Positions 28,562-32,690 of a DNA stretch of 32,690 bases are shown in pieces. Source of the stretch: Chloroflexota bacterium (lineage in GTDB: Bacteria; Chloroflexota; UBA6077; JADZDV01). The notes beneath the pieces were generated by a model. The model was not told the origin of the DNA. It did no database searches and saw nothing but the letters and a program-made list of their open reading frames with translations. A program made the position numbers and the translations under genes. The stretch is taken from the NCBI GenBank assembly GCA_020850915.1, contig JADZDV010000591.1:1-32690 (forward strand), in the 5' to 3' direction. Positions within the stretch are counted from its first letter, which is position 1; each line of letters begins with the position of its first letter.

Positions 28562-30460
28562 TCAGTCTACCAGCAGGAACCACCAGTCGCTCGGATCCCC
28601 GACCGGCGCGCCGTGTTGATCTACGGCGAGGACTCGCCATCGGTACAGGCCGCGCAGCGAGAGCGACGAACGCTTCAGCGAGCAGATCGTCGCGGTCGTG
28701 ACAGCCTGTAACGAGGCTTGCCCTGTCCAGACGGCACTCCCACACTGTTTCACTCGTTCGCCCGTGCCACGGAGATCGGGTGCTTCCACCACGCCGAACG
28801 GACGAAGCTGCACCAGGTAGCTGCTGGCGCCGCCCACACCGATCCAGCGCAGGTCCAGCGCGCTGCTGGAGCCAGGCGCCAGAATCTCCGCGTTCGCCGG
28901 TCCAAGGAGAACGGGACGGTCGGCAGGACCTTCACGCAGGAGGATGCGCCCGAATGCGTGCGCCTCCTCGCCGGGTGCCGGCTCGTCGCGCAGCCGGAAA
29001 TCTCCGCTGCGATCGTACTGCTGACCCTGAAACGCCGCGTCAGCCAGCTCGAAACGGTGAATCTTCCACTGTCCTGTCGAGCCAACCGGGACCTGCTCAG
29101 CCGGTGCGTAGATCTCGTCTTCCGACGCGGCGATGCCGCTCCGGTCGTACTCGAGCTGGAAGGCGCCGCCGCCCTGGTCGAAGTACTCGACGTCGATTCT
29201 GGCCAGGCGTGGCCCACCCCGGAGCGCCTCGGGCACGGCGAAGTGCAGGTATCCGACTCCTTCCGTCGGCTCGATCAGCGGACGCACAGCGGGCCGTCCC
29301 CCGAGCTGCGTGGAGACACCCAACTCTTCCGCCGCGGCGGTCAGCCAGCGAAGGTAGTTCGATTCGCCCGTGCCCACATCGATCCAGGCGTCGCGGACCG
29401 TTTCGCCCCCGAGTTGATGGAAGAACTGAGTGTAGCGGCGCGACAGCTCGATGTAGCTCCGACCGTACTCCGCGGAATCCGCGATGGCAGTCGCTTCCCA
29501 CTGCTCGTTCCAGGTCTCCAGAAGCAGCCAAGAGGCGCCGCTCAAGCTGGCCGCTCGTAGGTCCCGCGTGAACAGCGCGCCGTTCTCCCGGTCCCGAGTG
29601 TAGCCCACGCGGTCCGGCACGAGCCGATCGTCGTAGCCCGGCCCCAGAGACACCGTCCGCCCGGCGAAGAGCGGCCCGGTGAGCGCGCCTCCCCATGCGA
29701 AGACGTCGTCGGTCTGAAAGGACGTACCCAGGGCGGCCGCGCGTTCGTCCCAGGTCCGCTCCCGCACGATGTAGGGCCGAACCCCCAGCCGCTCTTCGAG
29801 CCGCGCGTACAGGGCTGCCGTGGTCCGATCGTCGAAGCGAAGGCTGCTGCCCTCCTCAGTGTCCGGTCGCCAGAGAAAGATGATTGGCTGTCCACCCAAT
29901 CTCGCCCAATCGCAGGCGGGGACCCGATCGAAGAAGGAGGCGATCTGTTCGATGAATGTACCCAGTCCGCGGTCGGTGGTGAGATCGGCGAGGTCTTCGA
30001 CCGGTCGCTCTCTGAGCAGCTCCGCGTACAGGTTCGTATCGAGGAAGAGACCGATGGCTGGAGCTCTCCTACCCCGCGCCAGGAGTGAGTCGCGAGCGGC
30101 GACCAGCTCATCCAGGCCATGCTCTGACCAGGCTGGCTCAGTGCCCCAGTACACGGCCAGCGCCACGTCGACTCCCGCGGAACTCATGTCCTGGAGCTGC
30201 TGCCGATGCCACGCCGGGTTGCGCCAGTCAAACGGACGGTTCGCTGGCGGGTGAATGGCGAGCGCGGGTTCCTCACGGTCCTTCTCCTGGTACCAGTAGT
30301 AGAGGTAGGAGAGCACCAGGCGATCGTCTGGGCTGAAATCCGTCCTGTCGGCCTCGCGACAGGCGGCTGAGCCTGGCGGCTTCGTGGCGGTGGCGCCGGT
30401 GAGGATCAGGGTGGCGCTCGCGGTGAGACAGGCGATCAGGACAACGCGAATGGTCGCCAC
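28562..30460 (-). CDS. Secreted DUF5010/GH99-like glycosidase-type protein
   Basis: This 632-aa protein has a signal peptide (residues 1-26, 'VVLIACLTASATLILTGATA'). The N-terminal barrel-like part has 'VLSYLYYWYQEKDREEPALA', 'SAGVDVALAVYWG', 'AIGLFLDTNLYAELL', 'GGQPIIFLWRPDTEEG' and 'WLLLETWNEQWEATA', a pattern seen in DUF5010 and GH71/GH99-type proteins; E in ETWNEQWE is a candidate catalytic residue. The middle (about 390-480, 'LHFAVPEALRGGPRLARIDV', 'YFDQGGGAFQLEYD') resembles the DUF5010 carbohydrate-binding C-domain. The end (about 520-632) is fibronectin-III-like. Start is GTG 30460 with GGAG 6 nt upstream. It is convergent with the first NHL gene (38-bp gap) and divergent from the second. 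It is probably involved in surface glycan turnover. Confidence 0.75.
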   Translation of the reverse strand: MATIRVVLIACLTASATLILTGATATKPPGSAACREADRTDFSPDDRLVLSYLYYWYQEKDREEPALAIHPPANRPFDWRNPAWHRQQLQDMSSAGVDVALAVYWGTEPAWSEHGLDELVAARDSLLARGRRAPAIGLFLDTNLYAELLRERPVEDLADLTTDRGLGTFIEQIASFFDRVPACDWARLGGQPIIFLWRPDTEEGSSLRFDDRTTAALYARLEERLGVRPYIVRERTWDERAAALGTSFQTDDVFAWGGALTGPLFAGRTVSLGPGYDDRLVPDRVGYTRDRENGALFTRDLRAASLSGASWLLLETWNEQWEATAIADSAEYGRSYIELSRRYTQFFHQLGGETVRDAWIDVGTGESNYLRWLTAAAEELGVSTQLGGRPAVRPLIEPTEGVGYLHFAVPEALRGGPRLARIDVEYFDQGGGAFQLEYDRSGIAASEDEIYAPAEQVPVGSTGQWKIHRFELADAAFQGQQYDRSGDFRLRDEPAPGEEAHAFGRILLREGPADRPVLLGPANAEILAPGSSSALDLRWIGVGGASSYLVQLRPFGVVEAPDLRGTGERVKQCGSAVWTGQASLQAVTTATICSLKRSSLSLRGLYRWRVLAVDQHGAPVGDPSDWWFLLVD

Positions 30461-30715
30461 TCAGAGCTCCGAAGGATGGGGGGTTGCACGGGCACGACCG
30501 CGGCGGAAGAACAGCCCGCTGGCGGCTCGCGCGGTGCGCGCGAGCGACGCGAGGCGGACTCTCCAGCCCCTCGCCGCCACCGGAGTCGACCGTGAAGCGC
30601 TGAAGATGCTACCGGACCTGACGCGCGGCGCACACATTCTCTGTTTGACCGCGCGCCAGCTCGGTTCCGCGACCCGCGGCGTATGACATCCGCGATGTCG
30701 TAGCTGGTCGAAACC
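30461..30715. other. Intergenic region between divergent envelope genes
   Basis: No gene is seen here. A TAGCAT -10-like box for the DUF5010-type gene lies on the minus strand at 30605-30610, without a good -35. The rest holds nothing recognised. Confidence 0.35.
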
Positions 30716-30744
30716 TTGTCAAGAGTAATTCGTTATTGTACCTT
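30716..30744 (+). promoter_or_regulatory. Promoter of the second NHL gene
   Basis: TTGTCA (30716-30721), a 17-bp AT-richer spacer and TACCTT (30739-30744) predict a start near 30751, about 53 nt before GTG 30804. Confidence 0.5.
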
Positions 30745-30803
30745 CAGGACCGTTGGGACCATGAGGGCAGTTTACGGTCTCGTGACGGGACTGGGGGGCC
30801 TGA

Positions 30804-32690
30804 GTGTCACGTGAGAAGAGCGCGCGGATGGGCTACGCCGGGCGGGCCGTGTTGGCCGCGTGCGCCATCATTGCGCTGCTGGGTGCGCGGGGTATGGATC
30901 GCTGGGATCAGACCAGCGGTGTCCGGGCCGCGCCCCTGAATCAGACGACGTGCGGCATCGACGGCTTCCAGCTCGTCACGAGCTGGGGCGGCTTCGGATC
31001 GGATGACGGCGAGCTCAATCTGCCCAACTCTGTCGCCGTTCGAGGTTCGAACGTCTTTGTCGCTGATACCGGCAACGGCCGCGTTCAGAAGTTCGATACC
31101 AGCGGGAACTTCGTGTCGAAACTCACCGGGTCCAGCGGGAAGCCGTTCAGTGGGCCGGCTGGCGTGGCCGTTGACTCGTCTTCCAACCTCTACGTCTCGG
31201 ACACGAGCAACAATCGAATTCAGAAATTCGATTCGGGTGAGAACTTTGTGACGCTGTGGGGTGGCTCGGAACCGACAGCCGGGTCAGGCGAGGGCGAGTT
31301 CTCCTTTCAGCGCGGAGTGGCGTCTGGTGGTTCGGCCGTCTACGTTGCAGACTGGGGCAACAACAGAATTCAGAAGTTCGACTCCGACGGAACGTTCTTA
31401 TGGCAGGTTGGGACCTCTGACCACTCCCCAGGGTCTGGAGAGCTGGAGTTCAGCTTCCCACGCGGTATCGGGGTTGACAAGTTCGATCGGGTACTGGTCG
31501 CGGACACCGGGAACCACCGCATCCAGAAGGTCAATTCGGGCGGCTCATTCCTGGTCAGCGAGTGGGGGAGTCAGGGCAGTGATGACGGGGAATTCCAGTC
31601 ACCGCGCGGAGTTGGCGCGGATGCGCAGGCCAACGTCTATGTGGCCGACTACGGCAATGATCGTATCCAGGTGTTCGACTCGCTGGGGAACTTCTGCCTT
31701 ACGTTCGGCCAGGGCCTGCTCTCCGGGCCGAGCGACGTGGCGTTAGATGCCGCCGGGAACCTGTACGTAGCCGACAGCAACAACAACAGGATTCGGAAGT
31801 ACTCGCCGGTCTTTCCACCCACTTCCACTCCTACCACGACCTCTACCCCGACAGAGACCAGCACAAGCACCAGCACGCCAACCGAAACAGCGACTCCCAC
31901 TGAGACAGCGACTCCCACCGAGACGGCGACTCCCACCGAGACGGCGACTCCCACCGAGACGGCGACTCCCACCGAGACCGCCACGCTCACGCCGATTGAA
32001 ACCGCGACGCCGACAGAGACCCCCACGCCGACGAGCACCTCGTCGCCAACTATTACCCCGACGTTCACCCCGGCCTCGACTCCTACGATCACCTCCACTC
32101 CGACGCCCGGCCCGCATGTGGCCTACACGGTGAGCCACGATCTCGTCGCCTCGTCGCTGGTCGACGGGAAGGCCACTATTCAGTCGGTCGTCGATCTCGC
32201 CGACAGCACCGGCACCGTGCCCAGCTCGGTCCAGGTGGCGGTCAAGCTCACGCAGCCGGATGGCAGCGTTATGACCCGCCGGAGATCCTTCCGCGCCACG
32301 ACACACGCTGTTCTGTCGTTCAAAGTGAAGCAGGTCGGGACGTACTCGGCGCAAGTGATCTCGATCGTGGTAAGAAAGGCGGCCTTCAAGCCCGGGCCCG
32401 CGGACCTTGCCGAGCCGGCGACTGTGGACGCCGCGACCGCCACTCCGAGCGCCACGCCAGGCGTCCCACCGACCCGCACGCAGCCGCCTACGCGCACGCC
32501 GCGACCGAGCCGCACGCCTGTGCCTACCAGAACGCCCACACTGACGGCGCCGCCCACCTCAACGGGCACCACAACGCCGACGCCGACCGTGACCGGGACC
32601 CCCACTCAGACCCTGCCGCCGACCGACACGCCCACCGTCACGCCGACGCGGACGCTAGAGCCGACGCAGACGCTAAAGCCGACCAAGACC
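30804..32690 (+). CDS. Second exported six-blade NHL propeller with Thr-Pro stalks, partial
   Basis: The open frame runs off the right edge (629 codons seen). The start is GTG 30804 with GGGGGG upstream, or ATG 30828; both precede the export signal 'AGRAVLAACAIIALLGARG'. Six NHL repeats (about 53-335) read like 'VAVRGSNVFVADTGNGRVQK' and 'ALDAAGNLYVADSNNNRIRK'. A Thr-Pro-Glu stalk with six TPTETA units follows, then a domain (about 435-535) with 'VAVKLTQPDGSVM', 'SFKVKQVGTYSAQVISI' and 'FKPGPADLAEPATV' that is homologous to the C-terminus of the gene at 26196. A second Thr-Pro-rich, Arg-containing stalk then continues past 32690. It is a clear paralogue of the first NHL gene, with an extra tail. 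Confidence 0.85.
   Translation, partial: MSREKSARMGYAGRAVLAACAIIALLGARGMDRWDQTSGVRAAPLNQTTCGIDGFQLVTSWGGFGSDDGELNLPNSVAVRGSNVFVADTGNGRVQKFDTSGNFVSKLTGSSGKPFSGPAGVAVDSSSNLYVSDTSNNRIQKFDSGENFVTLWGGSEPTAGSGEGEFSFQRGVASGGSAVYVADWGNNRIQKFDSDGTFLWQVGTSDHSPGSGELEFSFPRGIGVDKFDRVLVADTGNHRIQKVNSGGSFLVSEWGSQGSDDGEFQSPRGVGADAQANVYVADYGNDRIQVFDSLGNFCLTFGQGLLSGPSDVALDAAGNLYVADSNNNRIRKYSPVFPPTSTPTTTSTPTETSTSTSTPTETATPTETATPTETATPTETATPTETATPTETATLTPIETATPTETPTPTSTSSPTITPTFTPASTPTITSTPTPGPHVAYTVSHDLVASSLVDGKATIQSVVDLADSTGTVPSSVQVAVKLTQPDGSVMTRRRSFRATTHAVLSFKVKQVGTYSAQVISIVVRKAAFKPGPADLAEPATVDAATATPSATPGVPPTRTQPPTRTPRPSRTPVPTRTPTLTAPPTSTGTTTPTPTVTGTPTQTLPPTDTPTVTPTRTLEPTQTLKPTKT
31875..31982. repeat. Six 18-bp in-frame tandem repeats encoding TPTETA
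   Basis: The units are ACTCCCACCGAGACGGCG and close variants; the middle ones are identical. This differs in length and sequence from the 30-bp array of the paralogue, so the two stalks expanded independently. Confidence 0.9.

Noticed and set aside
31649..32098. Val-rich repeat frame on the minus strand
   Set aside because: It is the antisense reading of the TPTETA stalk of the second NHL gene.

Overview
The window is a high-GC bacterial chromosome segment, most likely from Chloroflexota (Thermomicrobia/Sphaerobacter-like). This assignment is inferred from several features: exported proteins with Thr-Pro stalks, NHL propellers, an actinobacterial-type inositol-phosphate synthase, a HemQ-type chlorite-dismutase-family protein, an ACT-malic enzyme, and many start codons sitting only 6-10 nt after a -10 box. 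No rRNA, tRNA or CRISPR array was seen.

Layout. (1) 1-2000 is an accessory patch. A decayed IS256-family element sits inside the 3' part of a DUF5615 toxin gene that pairs with a DUF433 antitoxin, and a fragment of an IS701-like transposase follows. (2) 2000-8200 holds an AMP-forming acyl-CoA synthetase, a 3-hydroxyisobutyrate-dehydrogenase-family enzyme (convergent), a secreted Thr/Pro-rich protein and a secreted clan-A glycosidase-like protein. The spacers here are rich in inverted and tandem repeats. (3) 8200-12300 holds ccdA, divergent from an exported SH3-like/C39-like protein whose catalytic Cys is Ser, then glpK and a cupin. (4) 12300-19450 holds a cytoplasmic LVIVD-type propeller, ACT-malic enzyme overlapping a hybrid histidine kinase, a zinc alcohol dehydrogenase and an isochorismatase-type hydrolase. 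Two copies of a roughly 50-bp dispersed repeat lie here, each just ahead of a promoter. (5) 19450-23300 holds ino1 and a LacI-type regulator transcribed divergently around two abutting perfect palindromes, then an RpoD-family sigma gene with a long promoter-rich upstream region that may encode a small RNA. (6) 23330-26100 is one tight operon: hemQ, a lipoprotein cytochrome c, a DUF1802 protein and an aldo/keto reductase. (7) 26190-32690 is an envelope cluster of two paralogous six-NHL-repeat proteins with Thr-Pro stalks and a shared C-terminal domain, flanking a secreted DUF5010/GH99-like protein. The second NHL gene runs off the right edge.

Most promising points: the shared shielded operator between ino1 and the LacI-type gene; the HemQ/cytochrome c/DUF1802/aldo-keto reductase operon; the paired stalked NHL propellers with a shared, unnamed C-terminal domain; the C39-like pseudo-peptidase; the repeated -10-to-start geometry that implies leaderless mRNAs; and two families of short dispersed repeats at gene ends. 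Functions are inferred by reading motifs, without any database search.
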